DNA of 16,873 bases. Origin: VGKP01 sp964647695 (lineage in GTDB: Archaea; Nanobdellota; Nanobdellia; Pacearchaeales; GW2011-AR1). Below, piece by piece: positions 1 to 7,027 of this stretch. The translations under genes and the position numbers were made by a program. The notes under the pieces are model-generated. The model had not been told where the DNA came from and searched no databases. It was given only the letters and a program-made list of their open reading frames with translations. Location: the NCBI GenBank assembly GCA_964647695.1, contig CAZYIS010000013.1, positions 1-16,873 of the forward strand, in the 5' to 3' direction. Positions within the stretch are counted from its first letter, which is position 1. Every line of letters starts with the position of its first letter.

Positions 1-2954
1 ACAGATTAGTTCTTATCAAAGATGAAGAAATGAAAAAGATTGGAGTTAACTCCAAGACCTGCAGACCTGAATGGGCAGTTATATCCTTATTGTTAGTTCC
101 TAGCGTAACCGTTAGACCATCCATCACTTTAGAAAGTTCTGAAAGATCTGAAGACGATTTAACTCACAAACTTTCCGATATTATCAGAAGTAATCAAAGA
201 CTATGGGAAAATCTTAACGCTGGAGCTCCAGAAGTTATCATTGAAGACCTTTGGGATCTTTTGCAATATCACGTTACCACATTCTTCGATAATAATGTTT
301 CAAGAATTCCACCTGCAAGACACAGATCTGGACAACCTTTGAAAACCATAACCGAAAGAATCAAGGGTAAAGAAGGAAGAATCAGACAAAACCTAGCAGG
401 AAAGAGAGTAAACTATTCATCCAGAACCGTAGTTTCACCAGATCCATATATTCAAATTAATGAACTTGGAGTTCCATTTGAAATTGCAAAAGTAATTACT
501 TCTTCAGAATCAGTTACAACTTTGAATCTTGAAGAAATGAAAGAACTTGTTAGAAGAGGAGATAAATATCCTGGAGCAAATTATATTATCAGACCTGATG
601 GAAAGAAAAAGAGAATCACAGAAGAATTGAAGGAAGAAATTTGCGCAGAACTTAAGCCAGGTTATAAAATTGAAAGACATATTAGAGACGGAGATATTGT
701 ATTATTCAACAGACACCCATCTTTGCACAAGCAAAGCTTGATGGCACATTATGTAAGAGTATTGCCTAATAGAACATTTAGATTACACCCTGCCGCAGCA
801 TTCCCATATAACGCTGACTTCGACGGAGACGAAATGAACATGCACAGTCCTCAGAATGAAGAAGCAAGAGCTGAAGCTAAAATATTACTTAATGTAAATA
901 ATAACATTATATCTTCTAAGAATAATACCAACTTCATAGGAACCATTGCAGATTCAATTACTGGAGCCTATTTACTTGGTAAAGATGAACATGTTAAGAA
1001 ATCCGATGCAGACCAATTATTATACTTAGCAAGTGTTAGAAATCTATTGAAAGGAAAAGAATTCGACGGTAAAGATGTGTTTGCTCAAATATTACCAAAA
1101 GGTTCTACAATCAAAATGCCTGCTGAATTAATTGCTAACACCACATTTGGTATTGAAGATGGAGTAATGGTTAAACATATTGATAAAGAATTTGGAAGAA
1201 AAGCAGCAGTGGATACAGTTTACAAAGCATTCTTGCTTGGAGCATTATATCTTTCTAAGAAAGGTTACACTCTATCGGTACAGGATTTGAACGTATCTGC
1301 AAAAGTAAAGAAGATGACCAATGATATTATTGCTGAAGCTGAATTGAAAACTCAAGAAATAATCAAACAATTTGAATCTGGACAATTGGATGTGCTTCCA
1401 GGAAAGACTGGAGAAGAAACAAGAGAAATAAAGATTGCTCAAGTACTTAACGAAGTTAGAACTGAAATGGGTAAAGTAGTACAGGCTAATTTCCCAGCCG
1501 ATGCAAATGTTTCCAAGATGATTAATGCTAAAGCTGCTGGAAGTATGTTGAATATCACACAGATCGGTTGTTCCGTAGGTCAACAGTCCATGTGGAGTAA
1601 GAGAATTAGCTTTGGTTACAATGATAGAACATTATCATTCTTCAAACAGGGAGATATTGGAGCTGCTGCTAGAGGTTTCATCAAATCATCATTCTTCGAC
1701 GGTCTAAAGCCAAGTGAATTCTTCTTTGGAGCAATGACTGGAAGAGACGCACTTATGGATACTGCACTTAGAACGCCTAAATCTGGTTACTTGTATAGAA
1801 GATTGGTTTCTGCATTGCAAGATTTGAAAGTAGAATATGACGAAACAGTAAGAGATGCCTCTGAAAATATAGTTCAATTCGTATATGGAGATGACGGTAA
1901 GGATGTTTCCAAGCTACACATGAATGTTAAGGATCAAAAGATTGCTGCAGGAGAAGCTGTAGGAGTAGTTACTGCCCAGAGCTTTGGAGAAGCATCCACT
2001 CAGATGGTTCTTAGCGTATTCCACAACGCAGGAGTCGCACAAATGCAGATCACTCAGGGACTTCCAAGATTAATTGAAATTCTAGACGCAAGAAAACAAC
2101 CTTCAACTCCATTGATGGAAGTATTCTTAGATAAAGATAATAATAATGAAAAGGATTCAAGAATCGTAGCTGAAAAAATAAGAGAAGTCAAGCTTAGAGA
2201 AATTGCATCTGAAATTAAAATTGATTTTACCAATAAGAAAATTGAAATTATGTTGGATGCTAAAGCATTGAAGGGAGTTCACGTTGGTGCTGATAAGATA
2301 TCCGATAGATTACATGAAAAAGGATTTAAAGTTAAAACAAATGATCTTAAGATATCCATGGCCGTAGATGATTTGGATTTCAAAGCAATCTATAAGTTCA
2401 AAGAAAAATTGAAGGATACAATTATTTCTGGAGTTAAGGATATATCTCAGGTAGTAGTTTCTAACAGAGGAAAAGATTATGTTATCTTGACTCTTGGATC
2501 AAACCTTAAGGATATATTGGAAGTTAAGGGAGTAGATAAGACCAGAACCAGATCCAATGATATTCACGACGTATCTAACGTATTGGGAATTGAAGCTGCA
2601 AGACAAACCATAATCAATGAAATCAGAGCAGTTTTGGAATCTCAGGGACTTGATATTAATGAAAGACACTCAAAGCTAGTTGCCGATGCAATGACTTCAT
2701 CCGGAGTTGTTAAGGGAGTAACAAGAATGGGAATTATCTCTGAAAAAGCATCCATCCTTGCAAGAGCTACATTCGAAACACCAGATAAACAGTTCGTAAA
2801 CGCCACAATACAGGGCGGTAGAGATGAATTATGCTCCGTAATAGAGAATATCCTACTTAATCAGCCAGTACCGGTAGGAACAGGATTGCCAGGATTACTT
2901 GTAAAGATTACAGGTTCATTGGTAGAAAAGAAAGATAAAAAGAGTAAGGATTAA
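1..2954 (+). CDS. rpoA: Unsplit archaeal RNA polymerase large subunit A (A'+A''), 5'-truncated by window edge
   Basis: This is the catalytic largest subunit of archaeal RNA polymerase (RPB1/beta' family). The frame is open from base 3 to the window edge and reads RLVLIKDEEMKKIGV before the RPEW motif, so the ATG at 30 is internal and the N-terminal clamp part is missing. The active-site Mg motif NADFDGDEMN is at 810-839. The funnel and bridge-helix region (SGYLYRRL) is near 1780-1805, and the trigger loop is at 1986-2033. The A'' body follows (GLPRLIEILDARK, then GIEAAR and the ILARATFE stretch). In most archaea A' and A'' are separate genes; here they are one chain. Only 17 residues (1899-1949) separate the A' end (YGDDG) from the A'' core (GEAVG), far fewer than in split or eukaryotic forms as I recall them. 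The stop is one base before nusA, implying co-transcription. Identity is certain. Confidence 0.97.
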   Translation, partial: RLVLIKDEEMKKIGVNSKTCRPEWAVISLLLVPSVTVRPSITLESSERSEDDLTHKLSDIIRSNQRLWENLNAGAPEVIIEDLWDLLQYHVTTFFDNNVSRIPPARHRSGQPLKTITERIKGKEGRIRQNLAGKRVNYSSRTVVSPDPYIQINELGVPFEIAKVITSSESVTTLNLEEMKELVRRGDKYPGANYIIRPDGKKKRITEELKEEICAELKPGYKIERHIRDGDIVLFNRHPSLHKQSLMAHYVRVLPNRTFRLHPAAAFPYNADFDGDEMNMHSPQNEEARAEAKILLNVNNNIISSKNNTNFIGTIADSITGAYLLGKDEHVKKSDADQLLYLASVRNLLKGKEFDGKDVFAQILPKGSTIKMPAELIANTTFGIEDGVMVKHIDKEFGRKAAVDTVYKAFLLGALYLSKKGYTLSVQDLNVSAKVKKMTNDIIAEAELKTQEIIKQFESGQLDVLPGKTGEETREIKIAQVLNEVRTEMGKVVQANFPADANVSKMINAKAAGSMLNITQIGCSVGQQSMWSKRISFGYNDRTLSFFKQGDIGAAARGFIKSSFFDGLKPSEFFFGAMTGRDALMDTALRTPKSGYLYRRLVSALQDLKVEYDETVRDASENIVQFVYGDDGKDVSKLHMNVKDQKIAAGEAVGVVTAQSFGEASTQMVLSVFHNAGVAQMQITQGLPRLIEILDARKQPSTPLMEVFLDKDNNNEKDSRIVAEKIREVKLREIASEIKIDFTNKKIEIMLDAKALKGVHVGADKISDRLHEKGFKVKTNDLKISMAVDDLDFKAIYKFKEKLKDTIISGVKDISQVVVSNRGKDYVILTLGSNLKDILEVKGVDKTRTRSNDIHDVSNVLGIEAARQTIINEIRAVLESQGLDINERHSKLVADAMTSSGVVKGVTRMGIISEKASILARATFETPDKQFVNATIQGGRDELCSVIENILLNQPVPVGTGLPGLLVKITGSLVEKKDKKSKD

Positions 2955-2955
2955 A

Positions 2956-3369
2956 ATGACCGTTCTAGATTTGCAAATAATTAGGTATATCAATTTGTTG
3001 GATAATGCATCAAAAGTTAAAACCAGTAAATGTTTTACCTATAACAACACCATATTTTTTGCAGTTCCAAAATCTCAGATGTCCAAAGCCATCGGACCTA
3101 ATGCAGTTAATATTAGAAGAATTCAGGATCAATTGGAAAAGAAAGTAAAAATAATTGCTGAACCAAATGGAGTTGAAAATGTTGGAAACTTTATTGCAGA
3201 TATTGTTGCTCCGGTAAGATTCGTTTCTGTCGACGTAAAAGATGGAGTTATTAATCTTAATGCTGGAAGTCAAAGTAAGGCTGCATTGATTGGAAGAAAT
3301 AGAAGAAGAGAGGATGAGCTGAAACAGATATTGAAAGATAATTTTAATTTAGATTTGAAAATTCTCTAG
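2956..3369 (+). CDS. nusA: Archaeal NusA-like KH-domain transcription factor
   Basis: A 137-aa protein of two KH domains, the size and layout of archaeal NusA, which lacks the N-terminal and S1 domains of bacterial NusA. It is thought to bind RNA and act in transcription elongation or termination. The first KH core reads SKAIGPNAVNIRR and is followed by a beta-rich stretch with the IVAPVRFVSVDV segment. The second KH core reads ALIGRNRRREDELKQ, close to the C-terminus. Both KH GxxG loops are imperfect (GPNA and GRNR). The gene starts one base after the rpoA stop, within TAAAATG, so it is translated from the rpoA mRNA. The neighbours rpoA upstream and rps12 downstream match the conserved archaeal order. 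The L30e-like gene that often lies between rpoA2 and nusA is absent. Confidence 0.9.
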   Translation: MTVLDLQIIRYINLLDNASKVKTSKCFTYNNTIFFAVPKSQMSKAIGPNAVNIRRIQDQLEKKVKIIAEPNGVENVGNFIADIVAPVRFVSVDVKDGVINLNAGSQSKAALIGRNRRREDELKQILKDNFNLDLKIL

Positions 3370-3387
3370 AAGATAGTTTGCAATAAC

Positions 3388-3397
3388 ATTTAAAAAG
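3388..3397 (+). promoter_or_regulatory. TATA box for rps12-rps7
   Basis: ATTTAAAAAG lies in the 75-bp nusA-rps12 gap. A transcription start about 26 nt downstream would be near 3419, leaving a leader of about 26 nt rich in A. The same TTTAAAAA core occurs before EF-2 and EF-1A. Inferred from sequence and spacing only. Confidence 0.6.
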
Positions 3398-3444
3398 CAA
3401 CTTTTCTAAGGAAATTTACTATCTAAAATAGGAAACAAACAAAA

Positions 3445-3867
3445 ATGGGATTAATGAGCGCAAGAAAAATGAAGAAAACTGAAAGAAAGTTTAGATGGAG
3501 CCAGAAAGCTTACAAAAAAAGAACTCTTAATCTAAGAGAAAAAGTAGACCCATTGGAAGGATCATCTCAGGCTAAAGGTATTGTAATTTCTAAATTCCAA
3601 AAAGAAGCAAGACAGCCAAACTCTGCTATGAGAAAGTGTTGCAAAGTTCAACTTATTAAAAATAGTATTTCCGTAGGAGCATTTATTCCAGGAAACCTAG
3701 CACAAAAATTCATTGATGAACACGACGAAGTTTTAATTGAAAGAATTGGAGGAAGATCCGGAAGACAGAAAGGAGATATTCCAGGAATTAGATTCAAGGT
3801 AATTAAAGTAAACGATCAACCATTACACCTATTGTGGAAAGGTAAGATAGAGAAGGGTAGAAGATAA
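3445..3867 (+). CDS. rps12: Small ribosomal subunit protein uS12
   Basis: uS12 sits in the decoding centre of the small subunit and helps monitor codon-anticodon pairing. The 140-aa length fits the archaeal/eukaryotic form. The decoding-loop motif QPNSAMRKCCKVQLIK and the IDEHDEVLIERIGG and GDIPGIRFKVIKVN stretches are plain. The basic N-terminal tail (about residues 1-35) is typical. The ATG at 3445 is used; a second Met, four residues in, is also possible. The stop codon overlaps the rps7 start (TAATG), indicating translational coupling. Arg codons are AGA, as in the rest of the block. Confidence 0.97.
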   Translation: MGLMSARKMKKTERKFRWSQKAYKKRTLNLREKVDPLEGSSQAKGIVISKFQKEARQPNSAMRKCCKVQLIKNSISVGAFIPGNLAQKFIDEHDEVLIERIGGRSGRQKGDIPGIRFKVIKVNDQPLHLLWKGKIEKGRR

Positions 3868-4472
3868 TGGCTGAAGCAATTGGTTTTAAAATATTTGATA
3901 TCTATGATGTTTCTCAGATAGAAATAAAAGATCCTGCATTGAGACCCTATGTTTCATTGGCTCCTAAATTATTATTAAAATCTCAGGGAAGAAGAAAAGA
4001 TAAATTAGCAATGACCAGAGTTAATGTGGTTGAAAGACTTGCCAGTAGATTACAGGTTCCAGGACACGCAGGAAAGAAGCATAGAATTATTACCAGTTGG
4101 GCTTCGGGAAAATATAATAGAAATATGAAAACCATATTACAGGTTCTTGAAATTATTCAAAAGAAAACCGGAAGAAATCCAGTTCAGGTTTATGTTGAAG
4201 CTTTGGAAAATGGAAGTCCAAGAGATGAAATCACAGTTATTGAATCTGGAGGAGCAAGATATCCTCAGGCAGTTGACTGTTCTCCTATGAGAAGAGTTAA
4301 TTTGGCAATTAGATGGATGGTTCAAGGATCCTATGCAAAATCATTTGGAAAGAAAGCAAAAATGGCTGATTCATTGGCCAATGAAATAATTAACGCTAGC
4401 AAAGGAACCATGGATTCATTCGCATGTTCTAAGAGAAACGAATCAGAGAAACAGGCTGATTCCGCTAGATAA
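3867..4472 (+). CDS. rps7: Small ribosomal subunit protein uS7
   Basis: uS7 binds the 3' major domain of 16S rRNA and lies near the E site. The 201-aa length fits archaeal S7. Diagnostic stretches are GKKHRIITSWASGKYNRNMK near residues 70-90, TGRNPVQVYVEALENGSPRDE in the middle, and ARYPQAVDCSPMRRVNLAIR followed by a helical C-terminal part. The last 20 or so residues (polar, KRNESEKQ) look like a disordered tail. The start overlaps the rps12 stop by one base. In most archaea EF-2 follows directly; here a 4.7-kb block intervenes. Confidence 0.97.
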   Translation: MAEAIGFKIFDIYDVSQIEIKDPALRPYVSLAPKLLLKSQGRRKDKLAMTRVNVVERLASRLQVPGHAGKKHRIITSWASGKYNRNMKTILQVLEIIQKKTGRNPVQVYVEALENGSPRDEITVIESGGARYPQAVDCSPMRRVNLAIRWMVQGSYAKSFGKKAKMADSLANEIINASKGTMDSFACSKRNESEKQADSAR

Positions 4473-4510
4473 TTTCTAATTTAATAATATATTTCTGATT
4501 ACACATTTGC

Positions 4511-4517
4511 TTTTTAA
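4511..4517 (+). promoter_or_regulatory. TATA box, leaderless start at 4538
   Basis: TTTTTAA is centred 24 nt before the ATG at 4538, which itself follows a T run (TTTTATGG). The spacing implies transcription starting at or next to the start codon. Confidence 0.5.
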
Positions 4518-4537
4518 CCCAATTAATAATTAGTTTT

Positions 4538-5203
4538 ATGGAATTTGGATTAGAATTTAGAGAAGAATTTTTAGATGCATATATGGATGATAGGGTGAAT
4601 AAAATAGGATTACATAAAACAGCAGGGTATACTTTAAAACATTCATTGAGAAGAGGGTTGAAATGTAAACCTGTGATGTATAAAGTTATTAGAAGAGAAC
4701 TAGGAGTTCATTGGCATTCGATTATTCCGAAATCAGAACTTCCAGAAATGACCAGAAGAAAAGCGGCAAAATCTTTTGATTTGTTGTGTAGAGAATATGT
4801 TGAAGATACATTTGATAATGGAGTTCCAGGAATTGTAGTTTTAGAAGAAAAGGTTCCGAGAAGCAGAAATTATGGATTGGAGGATTTTAATTCAGATGAA
4901 GCAGATATATTTGAACATAGATATGTTCCAGTTATTCCTGGACTTGAGAAGACAGTGCATAATTTAGTTTCTTCCAAAAATATATTAGATGTGGTTTTTC
5001 TTTCTACCGAGGAAATAGAAAAAGTAACTGAAGAGACAAGAAAAAGATATTGGAGTTGGGCAAAAATAGATTATTTTCTGGAAAAAAATAAAATATCGGA
5101 AACAAAAGCAAGAGAATTGACTCGTGAAAGTTCTGAGTTTGTTAGATTGAGTATGGGAAGATTATTACTGGAAAAAGCAAAACATCATCTAATACTTAAA
5201 TAA
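4538..5203 (+). CDS. Hypothetical protein (221 aa)
   Basis: I do not recognise this protein. It is soluble, with no signal peptide or membrane segment, and rich in charged residues. The N-terminal third is basic (KTAGYTLKHSLRRGLKCK). A middle segment around residues 105-125 is acidic (EDFNSDEADIFEH). The C-terminal third is predicted helical and basic (ARELTRESSEFVRLSMGRLLLEKAKHH). Upstream T-rich DNA and a TATA element 24 nt before the ATG suggest its own leaderless transcript. It runs convergently into the gene at 5205-5777, with a single base between the two stops. It is one of five genes lying between S7 and EF-2, where archaea normally have none. Codons end in T/A more often than in the ribosomal genes, which suggests modest expression. 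Confidence 0.75.
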   Translation: MEFGLEFREEFLDAYMDDRVNKIGLHKTAGYTLKHSLRRGLKCKPVMYKVIRRELGVHWHSIIPKSELPEMTRRKAAKSFDLLCREYVEDTFDNGVPGIVVLEEKVPRSRNYGLEDFNSDEADIFEHRYVPVIPGLEKTVHNLVSSKNILDVVFLSTEEIEKVTEETRKRYWSWAKIDYFLEKNKISETKARELTRESSEFVRLSMGRLLLEKAKHHLILK

Positions 5204-5204
5204 T

Positions 5205-5777
5205 TTATTCTCTTTCGATTAATCTTGCTGGAACTATTAAGGCTAAACCTCTACCTTGATACTTTTGAAATGATTTATTATGTAAAACTGCTAGATCAAA
5301 TGTGGAAAATGTTGATTTAACTGCGGATTCAACCGGATCCCCTATTTTATAGTCTACAAATTTTAACATTTCTAAATCAAGACCTTTTCTTTCTTTCATT
5401 TGTCTTGCAAAACTTCCTTTTCCGTAGGGGGTAGCATAGGCAAATGGTTCTCTTCTTACTGGACTAAAGAAATCTGCTCTAAAAGCATGAACATTTGGTT
5501 CAAGTTTTTTACTTGTGAAGTCTACTAAATCAGCCGTAACCATATCATTAATTGTGTAGATTGTAGGTCTTCCTTCTTGAGGTTCTCTAGATTCTCCCCT
5601 TATTCTTTGTCTTTGTTCATCATTCATCACATAAAGTGCTAATTCTCCGTATCTTTCTTCAAATCGCATATTAAAATTAAATGCTTTTACTTTTTCTCCA
5701 GGTCTTTGTCTAGGTTTTAGTACATCTATAAAACTGGCAGAATCTTTTGGCTTGAAAAATAGATAATGACTTACCAT
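5205..5777 (-). CDS. Hypothetical protein (190 aa)
   Basis: Family not recognised. It is a soluble, basic protein without a signal peptide or transmembrane helix. Visible features are a start rich in aromatic residues (MVSHYLFFKPKDSA), a charged central stretch with several Arg residues (QRQRIRGESREPQEGR, about residues 55-70), and a Gly/Phe-rich part (ATPYGKGSFARQMKERKG, about residues 114-131). A hydrophobic strand closes the protein (GLALIVPARL). The ATG at 5777 follows TTTTTT directly, and a TATA box on the minus strand is centred about 26 nt upstream, so the mRNA should be leaderless. It is divergent from leuB across 108 bp, so the two genes could be co-regulated, but nothing else links it to leucine synthesis. 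Confidence 0.75.
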   Translation of the reverse strand: MVSHYLFFKPKDSASFIDVLKPRQRPGEKVKAFNFNMRFEERYGELALYVMNDEQRQRIRGESREPQEGRPTIYTINDMVTADLVDFTSKKLEPNVHAFRADFFSPVRREPFAYATPYGKGSFARQMKERKGLDLEMLKFVDYKIGDPVESAVKSTFSTFDLAVLHNKSFQKYQGRGLALIVPARLIERE

Positions 5778-5798
5778 AAAAAATTAGAATATTGAAGC

Positions 5799-5808
5799 TT
5801 TAAAAATA
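5799..5808 (-). promoter_or_regulatory. TATA box for the gene at 5205-5777
   Basis: On the minus strand this reads TATTTTTAAA, centred about 26 nt before the start codon at 5777. The start codon is preceded by six T residues. A leaderless transcript is inferred. Confidence 0.55.
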
Positions 5809-5855
5809 TGATTCCTAATTTTAACTACTTTAATTAGTGACAATTTAATAAATAT

Positions 5856-5864
5856 ATTTTTATA
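5856..5864 (+). promoter_or_regulatory. TATA box for the leuBCD operon
   Basis: ATTTTTATA is centred about 26 nt before the leuB ATG at 5886. Transcription would start at or within a few bases of the start codon. No attenuator or clear operator is seen in the 108-bp divergent region. Confidence 0.55.
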
Positions 5865-5885
5865 CCTCTGTTTTTACTAGGATTC

Positions 5886-7022
5886 ATGGCAAACGCAAGT
5901 AGTGCTCATCAAATTGCATTAATTCCTGGAGATTTAAACGGAATAACTGTTACAAATGCAACACTAAAGTTATCTGAATCTGTTTCTCATTTATTATCTA
6001 AACCTATTGAACACACAACATTTAATTATAATGCGGACTATTTTAATACTCATAAAATAAAAGAACTTGGAGAACTAGAACTATCTCAATTAAGAAAATA
6101 TGATGCTATTTTTGAAGGAGCTATTGGAGATCCGACAAAACTAAAACCTGGAATTATTGAGGTAGGATTACTATTGAAAATAAGACAAGCATTTGATCAA
6201 TATGTTAATTTAAGACCTGTTGTTCTACCTGAAGGAGTTCCAACTATAATAGTAGGTAAAAATTCTAAGGATTTTAATTTTGAAATATGTAGAGAAAATT
6301 CTGAAGGTCTTTATGTTGGTAGAGGAAGAATTGAAAACGAAGGAACTGATGATGAAGTTGGAATTCAAGAAATGGTATGTACATACAAAGGTGTTAAAAG
6401 ATTAGCAGAATACGCTGCAGATAGAGCATTATTAAAAGGCGCTGAAAAAGGTAAAAAGCCAGCATTGCATTTTGTCTTTAAAGATAATGTCTTGACTTAC
6501 GCTGCTTCTCCTTGGACAAGAGTACAGCAAGAATTTAGAGAAGCTAGAAAAGATATTGATGTTAGATACCTGCATGTTGATAACTTTGGAATGCAAATGA
6601 TTACTAAACCTGAACAATTCGATGTTGTTCTTACAGAAAATATGTTTGGAGATATAATGACTGATATTGGAGCAATATTACAAGGTGGAATTGGAACTGC
6701 AGTTTCTGGAAACATTGATCCTTTGAAAAGATTCCCTTCTATGTTTGAACCAATTCATGGAAGTGCTCCCGATAAATGGTATGATATGAAAAATGGAGTT
6801 TATGTTCCTGGAAGTTTTAGACCTGATCTTGTTCAACAAGTTAAACCTGAAGCAGCATTTATGTCCTATGCGATGATGTTAGACCACATTGGTGAAACGA
6901 GAGCAGGCCAAGTAATGAGAAATGCTGCTTTGAATAATATTAGATCTCCAGATTATCAAACTGCTAGTCTAGATGAACTTGTAGCAAGGGCTTGTAACCT
7001 TCCGGCTCAGTGGGGAGCATAA
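5886..7022 (+). CDS. leuB: Isopropylmalate/isocitrate dehydrogenase family protein, probable LeuB
   Basis: This is an NAD(P)-dependent beta-decarboxylating dehydrogenase, probably oxidising 3-isopropylmalate to the leucine precursor 2-oxoisocaproate. The substrate call rests mainly on leuC and leuD behind it. Visible sites are two Arg ten residues apart in IRQAFDQYVNLRP, R136ENSEGLY143, Lys199 (FKDNVL), and the metal triad Asp232, Asp256 and Asp260 (GDIMTD) with the spacing of known IPMDHs. FEPIHGSAPD ends at Asp296, the position that favours NAD in IPMDH. Two oddities stand out. The usual N-terminal GDGIGPE is GDLNGIT, and about 16 extra residues follow HGSAPD (297-319) before the NP-like KPEA. 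At 378 aa it is slightly long. Related enzymes (tartrate, homoisocitrate or methylmalate dehydrogenases) cannot be excluded. leuC starts five bases downstream. Confidence 0.82.
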   Translation: MANASSAHQIALIPGDLNGITVTNATLKLSESVSHLLSKPIEHTTFNYNADYFNTHKIKELGELELSQLRKYDAIFEGAIGDPTKLKPGIIEVGLLLKIRQAFDQYVNLRPVVLPEGVPTIIVGKNSKDFNFEICRENSEGLYVGRGRIENEGTDDEVGIQEMVCTYKGVKRLAEYAADRALLKGAEKGKKPALHFVFKDNVLTYAASPWTRVQQEFREARKDIDVRYLHVDNFGMQMITKPEQFDVVLTENMFGDIMTDIGAILQGGIGTAVSGNIDPLKRFPSMFEPIHGSAPDKWYDMKNGVYVPGSFRPDLVQQVKPEAAFMSYAMMLDHIGETRAGQVMRNAALNNIRSPDYQTASLDELVARACNLPAQWGA

Positions 7023-7027
7023 TTAAA

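Noticed and set aside
30..32. ATG at 30 as the start of rpoA
   Set aside because: The frame is open to the window edge and the upstream residues (RLVLIKDEE) fit the RPB1-family sequence before RPEW, so the gene is cut by the window.
3371..3424. Inverted repeat AGATAGT/ACTATCT around the rps12 promoter
   Set aside because: Seven-base arms 40 nt apart are readily found by chance in AT-rich DNA, and the arms do not extend.
7010..7027. GTG at 7010 as leuC start
   Set aside because: It lies within the end of leuB and adds six residues not needed by the family; the ATG at 7028 fits LeuC proteins and other operon junctions here.
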